NCBI GenBank assembly: GCA_947626265.1
Contig: CANQRM010000021.1
Coordinates: 1-52,071, forward strand
Direction: 5' to 3'
DNA from: an uncultured Oscillospiraceae bacterium
GTDB lineage: Bacteria; Bacillota; Clostridia; Oscillospirales; Oscillospiraceae
DNA length: 52,071 bases
Shown piece by piece: positions 6,078 through 14,069 of this stretch. The notes under the pieces are model-generated. The model was not told the DNA's origin. It searched no databases and saw only the letters and a list, made by a program, of their open reading frames with translations. The position numbers and the translations under genes were made by a program. Every line of letters begins with the position of its first letter. Positions within the stretch are counted from its first letter, which is position 1.

Positions 6078-7676
6078 TTAATGCACGTACTTCTTGAGGG
6101 TGGCGCGGATGGCGCCGGGGCCGGCGGTGAGTTCTTTGAGATAGCTGATGACCGCGCCGGCGAGGCCGGCCTCGTACAGGTCCACGTTGAAGATGACCTT
6201 GTCGTGCAGGATGGGGGCCACGGCGGCCTCCACGTCCTGGCCGGGCTCCAGCTTCAGGCCCGCCACATAGGGAGTGACTTCTTCCAGCATGGGGTCGTCG
6301 CTGCGCTCGAAAGGCTTGCCCTCGTCGTCCAGAGCCATCAGGTACCGCAGCCAGCCGGCCAGCACCAGGGGGATGAGCTTCAGGTCGTGGACGTCCTTGT
6401 CCGGGGCGTCCATATAGGCCTTGATGGTGTTGCCGAAGCGGATGGGTATCTTCTGGGAGGTGTCCAGGGCGATGCGCTGGGGGGTATCCGGCATGAAGGG
6501 GTTGGGCAGGCGGACGTTGATGACCGTGTCGATGAACTGCTTGGGGTTCAGGATGCCCGGGTCCACCACCACGGGCAGGCCCTCGGTGTAGCCCACGGTC
6601 TTGATGAGAGCCACCAGGTCCTCGTCCTCCATCTCGTCACATATGCGCTGATAGCCCAAGAGGCACCCGTAGATGGCCAGGCAGGTGTGCAGGGGGTTTA
6701 AGCAGGTGCAGACCTTCATCTTCTCCACCTTGTCCACGGTCTCCCGGTCCGTGAAGATGACGCCCACGGTGTCCAGGGGCGGGCGGCCGTTGGGGAAGAG
6801 GTTTTCGATGACCAGATACTCTGTCTCCTCGGAGTTGACGTAGGGGGCGATGTAGGTGCCGGTGGGGGTGATGGTCATATCCAGGCCCTCCACGCCGTCG
6901 TCCTCCAGCATCTTCTGGATGCTGGGGTCAGGCCGGGGGGTGATCTTGTCGATCATGGTCCAGGGGCAGGACAGCTTCTCCGCCGCGTACTGCACGAACC
7001 CGGCGTCCACCTTGCCGTTTTTCGCCCAGTTCTCCGCGAAGGCGGTGACGAAGGCGCGTATCTTGTCGCCGTTGTGGGAGCAGTTGTCGGTGCTCACCAG
7101 GGCCAGCGGCGCGCCGCCGTGCTGGTAGCGGGCGTAGAGCAGGGCGCACACCCGACCCAGGAAGCTGGTGGCCTTCTCGGGGCCATTTTCAAAGTCGGCG
7201 GCGATGTCGGCATGGGTGTTGCCCGCGCCGTCCACCAGGCTGTAGCCCTTTTCCGTGATGGTGAAGGTCACCATCTGCAGGCTGTCGGCGCAGAAGTGAC
7301 CCCGCAGGGCCTCAAAGTCCTCCGTGCCGGGACCGGTGAGCAGATAGTCCGCCACGATGGAGCAGATGACCGTCTTGTCCACGGAGCCGTCGGACTTCAG
7401 CGTGGCCAGGATGGAGTAGTTGTCGTTGGGCTGGTGCATGCCCTCGCCCTCCCGGTTCACGGCGAGGACGCCTCTATCCATGACGCCCTTCTCGATCATC
7501 TCCTGGGCCAGACGGGCCTGGAAGGCCTTGAAGAGGTTGCCGCCGCCGAACTGTATCCAGTAGGGGTGCTCCATGGTCTTGGGAGCGATGTCGGCCCGGT
7601 CGAAGGCGGGGATGTGGAAGCCCTTGGCCTCCCACGCGGCCCGCTCGTTTTTCAAACTCTCGGCAGTCAGTCTCAT
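6078..7676 (-). CDS. uxuB: D-fructuronate reductase (mannonate oxidoreductase), mannitol dehydrogenase family
   Basis: Reduces D-fructuronate to D-mannonate with NADH in hexuronate breakdown. The 532-residue protein is of the long-chain polyol dehydrogenase family: GGGNLFKAFQ near the N-terminus is the nucleotide-binding loop, and CTCLNPLHTCLAIYG and the later KIPIRFG segment are family signatures. The start is ATG 7676, four bases overlapping the uxuA stop (ATGA) and preceded by GAGGA; an upstream in-frame start at 7709 lies inside uxuA. With uxuA it forms a two-gene operon read from the promoter at 8870-8898. Other family members act on mannitol or altronate, but the uxuA partner favours fructuronate. 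Confidence 0.9.
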   Translation of the reverse strand: MRLTAESLKNERAAWEAKGFHIPAFDRADIAPKTMEHPYWIQFGGGNLFKAFQARLAQEMIEKGVMDRGVLAVNREGEGMHQPNDNYSILATLKSDGSVDKTVICSIVADYLLTGPGTEDFEALRGHFCADSLQMVTFTITEKGYSLVDGAGNTHADIAADFENGPEKATSFLGRVCALLYARYQHGGAPLALVSTDNCSHNGDKIRAFVTAFAENWAKNGKVDAGFVQYAAEKLSCPWTMIDKITPRPDPSIQKMLEDDGVEGLDMTITPTGTYIAPYVNSEETEYLVIENLFPNGRPPLDTVGVIFTDRETVDKVEKMKVCTCLNPLHTCLAIYGCLLGYQRICDEMEDEDLVALIKTVGYTEGLPVVVDPGILNPKQFIDTVINVRLPNPFMPDTPQRIALDTSQKIPIRFGNTIKAYMDAPDKDVHDLKLIPLVLAGWLRYLMALDDEGKPFERSDDPMLEEVTPYVAGLKLEPGQDVEAAVAPILHDKVIFNVDLYEAGLAGAVISYLKELTAGPGAIRATLKKYVH

Positions 7677-8746
7677 TTCCTCGTGGCCCCCTTTTCGATG
7701 GCCTCCCACAGGCCCTGGATGTAGCAGGCGCCCAGGGCGCGGTCATACAGGCCGTAGCCCGGCATGGCGACCTCGCCCCAGATCATACGGCCGTGGTCGG
7801 GACGGATGGGGCCGTCGAAGCCGATCTCGTAGAGGGCCTTCACGATCTCGTACATATCGAAGGTGCCGTCGCTGGACAGGTGCGCGGCCTCCTCGAAGTT
7901 GGTGGGGGAGTGGAACTTCAAATTCCGCACGTGGGCGAAGTGGATGCGGCCCTTGAGAGAGCGGATCATGTGGGGCAGGTCGTTCTTGAGGTTGGTTCCG
8001 TAGGAGCCGGCGCAGAAGGTGACGCCGTTGTGGGGGTCGTCCACCATCTTCATCATCCGCTGGATGTTCTCCTCGTTGATGATGATGCGGGGCAGGCCGA
8101 ACACGCTCCAGGCCGGATCGTCGGGGTGGATGGCCATCCTGATGTCGTACTTGTTGCATACGGGCATGATGGCCTCCAGGAAGTACTTGAGGTTGGCGAA
8201 GAGCTTCTCGTCGTCCACGTCCTTGTACATGGCGAACAGCTCCTTCACCCGGGCCATGCGCTCCGGCTCCCAGCCGGGCATGACCGTGCCGTTCATGTCG
8301 CCCGCGATGGACTCGAACATCTTCTCGGGCACCAGCGCGTCCACGGCCTCCTGGGTATAGGCCAGCACCGTGGAGCCGTCGGGGCGTACCCGGGCCAGCT
8401 CCGTCCTCGTCCAGTCGAACACGGGCATGAAGTTATAGCACACCATGTGGATGTCTTCCTTGCCCAGGTTCTCCAGGGTCTTGATGTAGTTGTCGATGTA
8501 CTCGTCCCGGCGGCCCGCGCCGATCTTGATGTCGTCGTGGATGTTGACGGACTCGATGCCGGCGATGTGCATGCCCGCGGCGGCCACCTCGTCCTTCAGG
8601 GCCTTGATGCGCTCCTGGCTCCAGAGCTCACCGGGCTGGGTGTCATAGAGGGTGGTGATGACCCCGGTGACGCCGGGGATCTGGCGGATCTGCTGGAGGG
8701 TGACGGTGTCGAATTTCGAGCCGTACCAGCGCAATGTCATTTCCAT
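7673..8746 (-). CDS. uxuA: D-mannonate dehydratase
   Basis: Dehydrates D-mannonate to 2-keto-3-deoxygluconate. The 357-residue TIM-barrel protein begins with the usual MTLRWYG; an upstream ATG (8746, giving MEMTLRWYG) fits the AAGGAG ribosome-binding site best. Metal-binding and active-site segments of the family are visible: NFMPVFDWTRT, AIHPDDPAW, FCAGSYG, HFAHVRNL and PDHGRMIWGE. Divergent from the tct transporter, with a 324-base shared promoter region. Confidence 0.95.
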   Translation of the reverse strand: MEMTLRWYGSKFDTVTLQQIRQIPGVTGVITTLYDTQPGELWSQERIKALKDEVAAAGMHIAGIESVNIHDDIKIGAGRRDEYIDNYIKTLENLGKEDIHMVCYNFMPVFDWTRTELARVRPDGSTVLAYTQEAVDALVPEKMFESIAGDMNGTVMPGWEPERMARVKELFAMYKDVDDEKLFANLKYFLEAIMPVCNKYDIRMAIHPDDPAWSVFGLPRIIINEENIQRMMKMVDDPHNGVTFCAGSYGTNLKNDLPHMIRSLKGRIHFAHVRNLKFHSPTNFEEAAHLSSDGTFDMYEIVKALYEIGFDGPIRPDHGRMIWGEVAMPGYGLYDRALGACYIQGLWEAIEKGATRK

Positions 8747-8869
8747 GGTGATGCATCTCCTTCTTTTGCTTTATTGAAAGGTGGTTTGCTTACTGTACAT
8801 TCGTCCCGCGGCGGAGGCCAATGACGGTTTTCACCAGTTTTGGCGGCCGCTCCCACGGGTTATTTATAC

Positions 8870-8898
8870 ATTTTACCGTATAAAGGGAGACAGTACAA
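8870..8898 (-). promoter_or_regulatory. Promoter of uxuA-uxuB
   Basis: TTGTAC (8893-8898), a 17-base spacer and TAAAAT (8870-8875) on the minus strand. The transcript would have a leader of about 117 bases. The 324-base intergenic stretch (8747-9070) has no gene; its middle is AT-rich and holds this promoter, the tctC promoter and two GACATGT repeats. Confidence 0.6.
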
Positions 8899-8949
8899 AT
8901 AACTATTTTCTATATATCTTATATATGTTTTGGAATATATGGCGCAAAC

Positions 8950-8984
8950 GACATGTGCATTTTTTCAAGTTTTTATTGACATGT
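8950..8984. promoter_or_regulatory. GACATGT direct repeats before tctC
   Basis: Two identical GACATGT heptamers (8950-8956 and 8978-8984) lie 28 bases apart; the second overlaps the -35 box of the tctC promoter. Direct repeats spaced near three helical turns are a form used by AraC-type regulators, and one is encoded at 13271. Assignment as an operator is tentative. Confidence 0.35.
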
Positions 8985-9004
8985 TTTCGATTGCGTGCTA
9001 CACT
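8976..9004 (+). promoter_or_regulatory. Sigma-A promoter of tctC-tctB-tctA
   Basis: TTGACA (8976-8981), a 17-base spacer and TACACT (8999-9004). Start of transcription is expected near 9011, giving a leader of about 60 bases with a small ggcg/cgcc hairpin. Confidence 0.75.
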
Positions 9005-9070
9005 TTATACAAATTTGGCGGTGTAAATCGCCGTCAATACAACGATTTTCTGAAAAGAAGGAGAAACGCC

Positions 9071-10060
9071 ATGAAGAAATTCATCTCTCTGCTGATCGCG
9101 CTTGCGATGGTCCTCAGCCTGGGCACCGTTGCCTTTGCTGCCGACTATCCCACCAAGGGCATCTCCGTCATCTGCCCCTGGGCTGCCGGCGGCGGCACCG
9201 ACGCCTGCCTCCGTGCCTTCTGCGACGCTCTGGGCCGCCAGCTGGGTGTGACCCTGACCGTTGACAACCTGACCGGCGGCGGCGGCATCATCGGCCACCA
9301 GGCCATTGCGGACGCCGATCCCGACGGCTACACCCTGGGTATGATCACCTTCGAGCTGGCCACCTACAATGCCCTGGGCCAGAGCGAGCTGCTGGACACC
9401 AGCTATGATCCCCTGTGCCGCGTCAACACCGACGCTGCGGCCATCACCGTGAACGCCGAGTGGGCCGAGGCCAACGGTATCACCGACCTGGCCACCTTCA
9501 TCGACTACTGCAAGGAGCATCCGGGCGAGGTCCAGATGGGCGGCTCCTCCAACGCCTCCGTGTGGCACATCGCCGGCGGCTATCTGATGAATGAGACCGG
9601 CATCGAGATCCAGATGATCACCTATCAGGAAGGCGCTGCCACTGCCGTGCAGAACGCGGCCGGCGGCTTCATCCAGGGCGTGACCGTCTCCCTCGCCGAG
9701 GCCCGCTCCTTCATCGAGTCCGGCCACCTGATCTGCCTGGGCGTCATGGACGCTGAGCGCAACCCGTCCTTCCCCGACGTCCCCACCTGCGCCGAGCAGG
9801 GCTATGACATTCAGTACTTCACCCAGCGCGGCCTGGCTCTGCCTCTGGGCGTCGACCCCGAGATCAAGGCTGTCCTGGAGGAGGCCTGCGCGGCTGCCGC
9901 CGAGGATGAGGCCTTCGTGGAGTTCATGAACAACAACGGCCAGACCATCGCCTACCAGAACTCCGAGGATTATGCCGCGTTCCTGGCGCAGAGCATGATC
10001 GACGTTCCCGCGGCCATGGAGGCTGTGGGCCTGGTAGAGGCCGAGGAGCCCGCTGCCTGA
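9071..10060 (+). CDS. tctC: Tripartite tricarboxylate transporter, substrate-binding protein (TctC)
   Basis: Extracytoplasmic solute receptor of a TTT-family importer, 329 residues. A signal peptide (residues 1 to about 23, ending VAFA before ADYP) is followed by the TctC/Bug fold: ISVICPWAAGGGTD forms the first ligand-binding loop, and GGGGIIGHQAIADADPDGYTLG is its characteristic second segment. ATG 9071 follows AAGGAG. There is no lipobox cysteine, unusual for a binding protein of a monoderm, so it may be free or held by an uncleaved signal. Known TTT ligands are carboxylic acids; beside uxuAB and eda a uronate or aldonate is likely. A terminator follows before tctB. Confidence 0.9.
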   Translation: MKKFISLLIALAMVLSLGTVAFAADYPTKGISVICPWAAGGGTDACLRAFCDALGRQLGVTLTVDNLTGGGGIIGHQAIADADPDGYTLGMITFELATYNALGQSELLDTSYDPLCRVNTDAAAITVNAEWAEANGITDLATFIDYCKEHPGEVQMGGSSNASVWHIAGGYLMNETGIEIQMITYQEGAATAVQNAAGGFIQGVTVSLAEARSFIESGHLICLGVMDAERNPSFPDVPTCAEQGYDIQYFTQRGLALPLGVDPEIKAVLEEACAAAAEDEAFVEFMNNNGQTIAYQNSEDYAAFLAQSMIDVPAAMEAVGLVEAEEPAA

Positions 10061-10094
10061 TACATATCGGACAGCAGCTACCTTTGAATGACCC

Positions 10095-10126
10095 GACGGG
10101 CAGGCGAATGCCTGCCCGTCTTTTGA
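10095..10126 (+). terminator. Intra-operon terminator between tctC and tctB
   Basis: A perfect 11-bp stem (10095-10105 and 10110-10120), loop GAAT, then TTTTGAT. Partial termination here would give more receptor than membrane subunits, a common arrangement in binding-protein operons. Confidence 0.8.
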
Positions 10127-10159
10127 TAGACCCTGATTCGGATATAAAGGAGTGATCTC

Positions 10160-10693
10160 ATGAAAAAGACCCAAACGAAGGCGTTCGCCAACCTGGTGGG
10201 CTCCATCGTTTTCGGCACCCTGGGCCTGTGGGCGCTGGTACAGACGTACAGCTTCCAGGAGGCAGGCGGCGCCACCACCTACGTGCAGCCGGCCGTGTTC
10301 CCCCGCATCATGTCCATAGGGCTGCTGATCTTCTCCGCCGCACTGCTCATCCAGTCCGTGTGGAAGCTGCTGCGCATGAAGCCCGAGGACGACATGGCCC
10401 AGCCCGCCGAGAGCATCAACTTCGTCAAGGACAAGGGCGTGCTGGCGGGCCTGGCGGTGATCGCGCTGTGCATCCTGTTCGTGGTGGGCTTTGAGCCGCT
10501 GGGCTATGTGCTCACCGCGGCGCTGGTGAGCGCGGCCATCATGCTCTTGATCGGCAAGCGCAACGCCCTGCAGATCATCCTGGTCTCGGTGCTGGTGCCG
10601 CTGGTCATGTGGCTCTTATTCTACAAGCTGCTGGCCGTGAATATCCCCATGGGCGTGCTGCAGTTCCTGCGCGACCTGGTGGACAAGATCTGA
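10160..10693 (+). CDS. tctB: Tripartite tricarboxylate transporter, small membrane subunit (TctB)
   Basis: Small integral subunit of the TTT importer, 177 residues with about four hydrophobic segments (roughly 10-28, 48-65, 92-112, 128-165). The family is defined mainly by size, topology and position between tctC and tctA, all of which agree. An AAAGGAG ribosome-binding site precedes the ATG. The 16-base gap to tctA implies co-translation. Confidence 0.85.
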   Translation: MKKTQTKAFANLVGSIVFGTLGLWALVQTYSFQEAGGATTYVQPAVFPRIMSIGLLIFSAALLIQSVWKLLRMKPEDDMAQPAESINFVKDKGVLAGLAVIALCILFVVGFEPLGYVLTAALVSAAIMLLIGKRNALQIILVSVLVPLVMWLLFYKLLAVNIPMGVLQFLRDLVDKI

Positions 10694-10709
10694 GAGGGGA
10701 GGTACTTGC

Positions 10710-12242
10710 ATGAATTGGCAACTATTGGCTGAAAGCTACGCGGCTGTATTCACCAACCCGCAGGTGCTCCTCATGACCCTGCTGGGCGCCGCCGGCGGCG
10801 TGCTGCTGGGGGCCATCCCCGGCATGACCGCCACCATGGGCGTGGCGCTTCTCATCCCGTTCTCCTTCGGTATGGACCTGGTGCCCTCCCTGGGCCTGCT
10901 GCTGGGCATCTACTGCGGCGGCATGTACGGTGGTTCCATCTCCGCCATCCTCATCCACGCTCCCGGCACACCCTCCGCGGCGGCCACGCTGCTGGACGGC
11001 TATCCCATGTGCCAGAAGGGCGAGGCGGGCCGGGCCCTGTCCGTGGCTATGTTCTCCTCCTTCTGCGGCGGCGTCATCGGCGCGCTGGTCATGACGTTCC
11101 TGTCGCCCATCATCGCCAATATGGCGATGAAGTTTGGCCCCGGCGAGATGTTCATGCTGGTGGTGTTCGGCCTGTCGGTCATCATCGCCATCTCTGGCAA
11201 GAGCATCGCCAAGGGCATGATAAGCGCCTTCTTCGGGCTGCTGCTGTGCACCGTGGGTCTGGACCCCACCAACGGCATCCCCCGGTATATCACCTACAAG
11301 CAGACGGACCTTCTGGAGGGCTTTGAGTTCATCCCCCTGCTGATCGGGCTGTTCGCCGTGGCGGAGATCATCGCCGGCGTGGAGCGGATGATCAACGGCA
11401 AGGAAAAGCAGGAGCGCTCCACAGAGAAGATCAAGAACGTCCTGCCCGACTGGCACACCATCCTGAAGATCTGGCCCAACATCCTGTCCGGCGGCCTCAT
11501 CGGCACCTTCATCGGCGCCATCCCCGGTGCCGGCGGCGATATCGCCGTGTTCGTGTCCTATGGCTTCTCCAAGAGCGTCAGCAAGCACCCCGAACAGTAC
11601 GGCACCGGCATCCCCCAGGGTGTGGCGGCCACGGAGTCTGCCAACAACGGCTGCTCCGGCGGCGCTATGATACCGCTTCTGAGCCTGGGCGTGCCCGGCG
11701 ACGCCGTCACGGCCATCATCCTGGGCGCGTTCATCATGAAGGGCATCCAGCCCGGTCCCATGATGTACATATCCGAGCTGCCCACGGTGTACAAGGTTTT
11801 CGCGGCCCTGATGCTTGCAAACCTTGCCATGCTGGTGGTGGGCTGCTGCGGCGTGCGGTTCTTCGCCAAGATCGTCTCCGTGGAGAAGAAGATGCTCTAT
11901 CCCATCATCCTGGTGGTGTCCATCCTGGGCGCGTTCTCCATCAACAAGAGCGTGTTCGACGTGGGCGTGTGCGTGGCCTTCGGCGTCATCGGCTGGCTCA
12001 TGAACAAGTATGAGTTCCCCCTGAGCCCCATCCTGCTGGCGCTGATTTTGGGACCCATGTGCGAGCAGAACTTCGTCCGGTACATGAACATCCAGCACGG
12101 CAACTTCTTCGCTATCGTGAAGTCCCCCATCGCCATGGTGTTCGCCGGCGTGGCGCTGCTGGTCATCGTCTACTCCATCTACAACCAGCACAAGATCAAT
12201 AAGCGCGAGGCCGCGGCCCGGGCAGCGGGAAACGCCGAGTAA
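10710..12242 (+). CDS. tctA: Tripartite tricarboxylate transporter, large permease subunit (TctA)
   Basis: Large membrane subunit, 510 residues with about 11-12 transmembrane helices, forming the secondary-active transport path. Diagnostic repeats are present: LLGAIPGMTATMGVALL near residues 30-46, GSISAILIHAPGTPSAAATL near 75-95, and the pseudo-repeat FIGAIPGAGGDIAVF plus GGAMIPLLSLGVPGD in the second half. GAGGGGAGG precedes the ATG. Transport is driven by ion gradients in characterised systems. A terminator follows, then eda. Confidence 0.95.
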   Translation: MNWQLLAESYAAVFTNPQVLLMTLLGAAGGVLLGAIPGMTATMGVALLIPFSFGMDLVPSLGLLLGIYCGGMYGGSISAILIHAPGTPSAAATLLDGYPMCQKGEAGRALSVAMFSSFCGGVIGALVMTFLSPIIANMAMKFGPGEMFMLVVFGLSVIIAISGKSIAKGMISAFFGLLLCTVGLDPTNGIPRYITYKQTDLLEGFEFIPLLIGLFAVAEIIAGVERMINGKEKQERSTEKIKNVLPDWHTILKIWPNILSGGLIGTFIGAIPGAGGDIAVFVSYGFSKSVSKHPEQYGTGIPQGVAATESANNGCSGGAMIPLLSLGVPGDAVTAIILGAFIMKGIQPGPMMYISELPTVYKVFAALMLANLAMLVVGCCGVRFFAKIVSVEKKMLYPIILVVSILGAFSINKSVFDVGVCVAFGVIGWLMNKYEFPLSPILLALILGPMCEQNFVRYMNIQHGNFFAIVKSPIAMVFAGVALLVIVYSIYNQHKINKREAAARAAGNAE

Positions 12243-12255
12243 ACCCAACATAACG

Positions 12256-12285
12256 GAAAGCCCCGCTCCCGCGGGGCTTTCTCCA
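12256..12285 (+). terminator. Terminator between tctA and eda
   Basis: A perfect 11-bp stem (12256-12266 and 12271-12281) with a TCCC loop, ending in CTTTC. The T tract is short, so some transcription into eda is expected; no separate eda promoter was found in the 65-base gap. Confidence 0.7.
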
Positions 12286-12307
12286 TCTTAGTTTCGAGGT
12301 GAGCGCA

Positions 12308-12955
12308 TTGAGAGAACAAGTCATAGAGCGCATTAAGGCGAAGAAAATCATCACCATCGTCCGGGGCGTGTACGGCGAGGATATATGCTCTCTCGCCCGG
12401 GCCCTGGCGGCGGGCGGCATAGAGCTCATGGAGGTCACCTTCGACCAGAAGAACAAAGACTCCTGGCAGGATACCGCCGCCGCCATCCGGGCCATTGGTG
12501 AGACCATGAACGGCCAGCTCATCGCCGGGGCCGGCACGGTCACCACGCCGGAGCTGGCGGAGATAGCCCATGACGCCGGGGCGGCCTACATCGTCTCGCC
12601 CAACGTGAACGAGGCGGTCATCTGCCGGACCCGGGAGCTGGGGATGGTGTCCCTGCCCGGAGCCCTGACCCCCAGCGAGATATGGAACGCCTGGGAGGCG
12701 GGGGCGGACTTCGTGAAGGTGTTTCCCGCGGCCCAGCTGGGCCCGGCCTACATCAAGGCCGTCCGGGGGCCCCTGAACCACATCCCTATGCTGGCGGTGG
12801 GCGGCGTCAATGAGCACAACATCGCCGACTTTTTGAAGGCCGGCTGCGCCGGCGCCGGCGTGGGCGGCAACCTGGTGAACAAACAGTGGATCGCCGAAGG
12901 CCGGTGGGACGATATCACCGCCCTGGCCCTGGCCTTTGTGAAGGCCTGCGAATAA
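12308..12955 (+). CDS. eda: KDPG/KHG aldolase
   Basis: Cleaves 2-keto-3-deoxy-6-phosphogluconate to pyruvate and glyceraldehyde 3-phosphate, the last step of the uronate route. The class I aldolase features are visible: IVRG, the Glu of GGIELMEVTF, the GAGTV loop and the Schiff-base lysine (about residue 137) in FVKVFPAAQLGPAYIKA. TTG 12308 is preferred because GAGGTGA lies five bases upstream; a GTG at 12299 sits within that site. Length of 215 residues is normal. Its placement after tctCBA and uxuAB completes a degradation block lacking only KDG kinase and the uronate isomerase. Confidence 0.9.
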   Translation: MREQVIERIKAKKIITIVRGVYGEDICSLARALAAGGIELMEVTFDQKNKDSWQDTAAAIRAIGETMNGQLIAGAGTVTTPELAEIAHDAGAAYIVSPNVNEAVICRTRELGMVSLPGALTPSEIWNAWEAGADFVKVFPAAQLGPAYIKAVRGPLNHIPMLAVGGVNEHNIADFLKAGCAGAGVGGNLVNKQWIAEGRWDDITALALAFVKACE

Positions 12956-12972
12956 GCGTAAAATGAGACAGC

Positions 12973-13006
12973 AAGGCCTCCGGCAGCTCGCCGGAGGCCT
13001 TGAAGC
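12973..13006. terminator. Bidirectional terminator after eda
   Basis: A perfect 12-bp stem (12973-12984 and 12990-13001) with loop AGCTC between convergent eda and the small minus-strand ORF. The T tract is weak on both sides. Confidence 0.65.
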
Positions 13007-13010
13007 TTTC

Positions 13011-13148
13011 TTACCGGTCCACCAGGGGCACCAGAACGTTGTTGACGAACACATAGGCGGTGGGGCGGATGAGGGGCCGGAACTGGCGGCGGCCGCAGTC
13101 CAGGGCCTGGCGCTTGGAGAGCTTCTTTATCAGTTTGCAAACGGTCAT
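13011..13148 (-). CDS. Possible small basic protein (45 aa)
   Basis: The ORF starts at ATG 13148 with GGAGGA seven bases upstream, a good ribosome-binding site that sets it apart from chance ORFs. The product is basic at the N-terminus (CKLIKKLSKRQ) and ends with a hydrophobic segment (AYVFVNNVLVPLVD). No family is recognised. It is divergent from the AraC regulator and convergent with eda, ending at a terminator hairpin. An in-frame extension up to 13250 has no ribosome-binding site. It could be a small regulatory or membrane-associated peptide, or an unexpressed ORF. Confidence 0.45.
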   Translation of the reverse strand: MTVCKLIKKLSKRQALDCGRRQFRPLIRPTAYVFVNNVLVPLVDR

Positions 13149-13184
13149 TGGTTTGTCCTCCCGTAAGTTATTTTTGATGGTCTT

Positions 13185-13240
13185 ATTATGCCAGACGGGG
13201 CAGATAGAATATTGCATTTTCATTCGAATTATGGCATAAT
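13185..13240. promoter_or_regulatory. Spaced inverted repeat in the divergent control region of the AraC gene
   Basis: ATTATGCCA (13185-13193) and TGGCATAAT (13232-13240) are exact inverted copies 38 bases apart. The right copy contains the CATAAT -10 box of the AraC gene promoter, and the left copy is in the matching position for the small minus-strand ORF. Symmetric control of both genes by one factor is plausible. Confidence 0.45.
13212..13240 (+). promoter_or_regulatory. Promoter of the AraC-type regulator gene
   Basis: TTGCAT (13212-13217), a 17-base spacer and CATAAT (13235-13240), with TG two bases before the -10. The start of transcription would be about 25 bases before the ATG. Confidence 0.65.
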
Positions 13241-13270
13241 GATGTTGCAAATCACAGGGGAGGCGGAACT

Positions 13271-14008
13271 ATGAGCCAGATGACGGTGGATGAGAAAAAG
13301 CTGCGGTATATGGAATATATCCACCGGGAGACGGGGGAGAGGCACCATACAAACGAGGAGGACATGCGCCAATACGAGATGCTCCGGGCGGGTGACCCGG
13401 GGACCGTGGCGGAGGCGGACAGGATGTTCGCGTCGGGGCTCGCGGGCCATGTGTCCGACGACCCTGTGCGCAACTGCAAGTATCTGTTCGTGGCCTCCGT
13501 CACCATGGCCTGCCGCACGGCCATGGCCGCGGGGATGGAGCCGGAGCGGGCCTACAACAGCAGCGACCTCTATATCCGCCGGATGGACGAGATGAGCACG
13601 GTGGAGGATGTGGTGCGCCTGCGGCATGAGATGTTCGAGTTTTACTTAAAAGAAGTCCGGGCAATCCCCAAGCGGACGCCCTGGTCCCGGCCGGTGGCCC
13701 GGTGCGTGGACTATATCTACGAGCACCTGCACCAGCGCATCACCGTGCCGGACCTGGCGGAGCACGCGGGCCTCACGGAGAGTTATCTCTCCACGCTCTT
13801 CAAAAAGGAGACGGGCCGGAGCATATCGGACTATGTGCTGGACCGGCGCATCGAGGCGGCGGGGAACATGCTGAAGTTCTCCGACTACTCCTGCGCGGAC
13901 ATCGGTGCCATCCTGGCCTTCAGCTCCCAGAGCCATTTCATCCGCGCCTTCAAGGCCCGCACGGGCCTGACGCCCCGGGCCTACCGGGAGTGGTATTTCG
14001 AGGCGTGA
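13271..14008 (+). CDS. AraC-family transcriptional regulator
   Basis: A 245-residue DNA-binding regulator. The C-terminal third (from about residue 140) is a two-helix-turn-helix AraC domain: ITVPDLAEHAGLTESYLSTLF is interrupted in family style by FKKETG, and the second half contains IGAILAFSSQSHFIRAFK and GLTPRAYR. The N-terminal 135 residues are helical and lack the cupin fold of AraC itself, so the effector is not predictable. GGGGAGG precedes the ATG. By position it is the best candidate regulator of the uxu-tct-eda block; the GACATGT repeats at 8950-8984 are possible targets. Confidence 0.9.
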   Translation: MSQMTVDEKKLRYMEYIHRETGERHHTNEEDMRQYEMLRAGDPGTVAEADRMFASGLAGHVSDDPVRNCKYLFVASVTMACRTAMAAGMEPERAYNSSDLYIRRMDEMSTVEDVVRLRHEMFEFYLKEVRAIPKRTPWSRPVARCVDYIYEHLHQRITVPDLAEHAGLTESYLSTLFKKETGRSISDYVLDRRIEAAGNMLKFSDYSCADIGAILAFSSQSHFIRAFKARTGLTPRAYREWYFEA

Positions 14009-14013
14009 GCCGC

Positions 14014-14042
14014 TTGACAGGTTTTGGAAAATCGGCTACAAT
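14014..14042 (+). promoter_or_regulatory. Sigma-A promoter of the cobalamin-riboswitch transcript
   Basis: TTGACA (14014-14019), a 17-base spacer and TACAAT (14037-14042), beginning just after the AraC gene. Transcription would start near 14049, ahead of the riboswitch aptamer. Confidence 0.85.
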
Positions 14043-14069
14043 AACCTAAAATACAGGATTTCGTGGCCA

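Noticed and set aside
10722-12251. 509-codon minus-strand ORF opposite tctA
   Set aside because: His/Gln/Asp-rich translation that mirrors the codon use of tctA.
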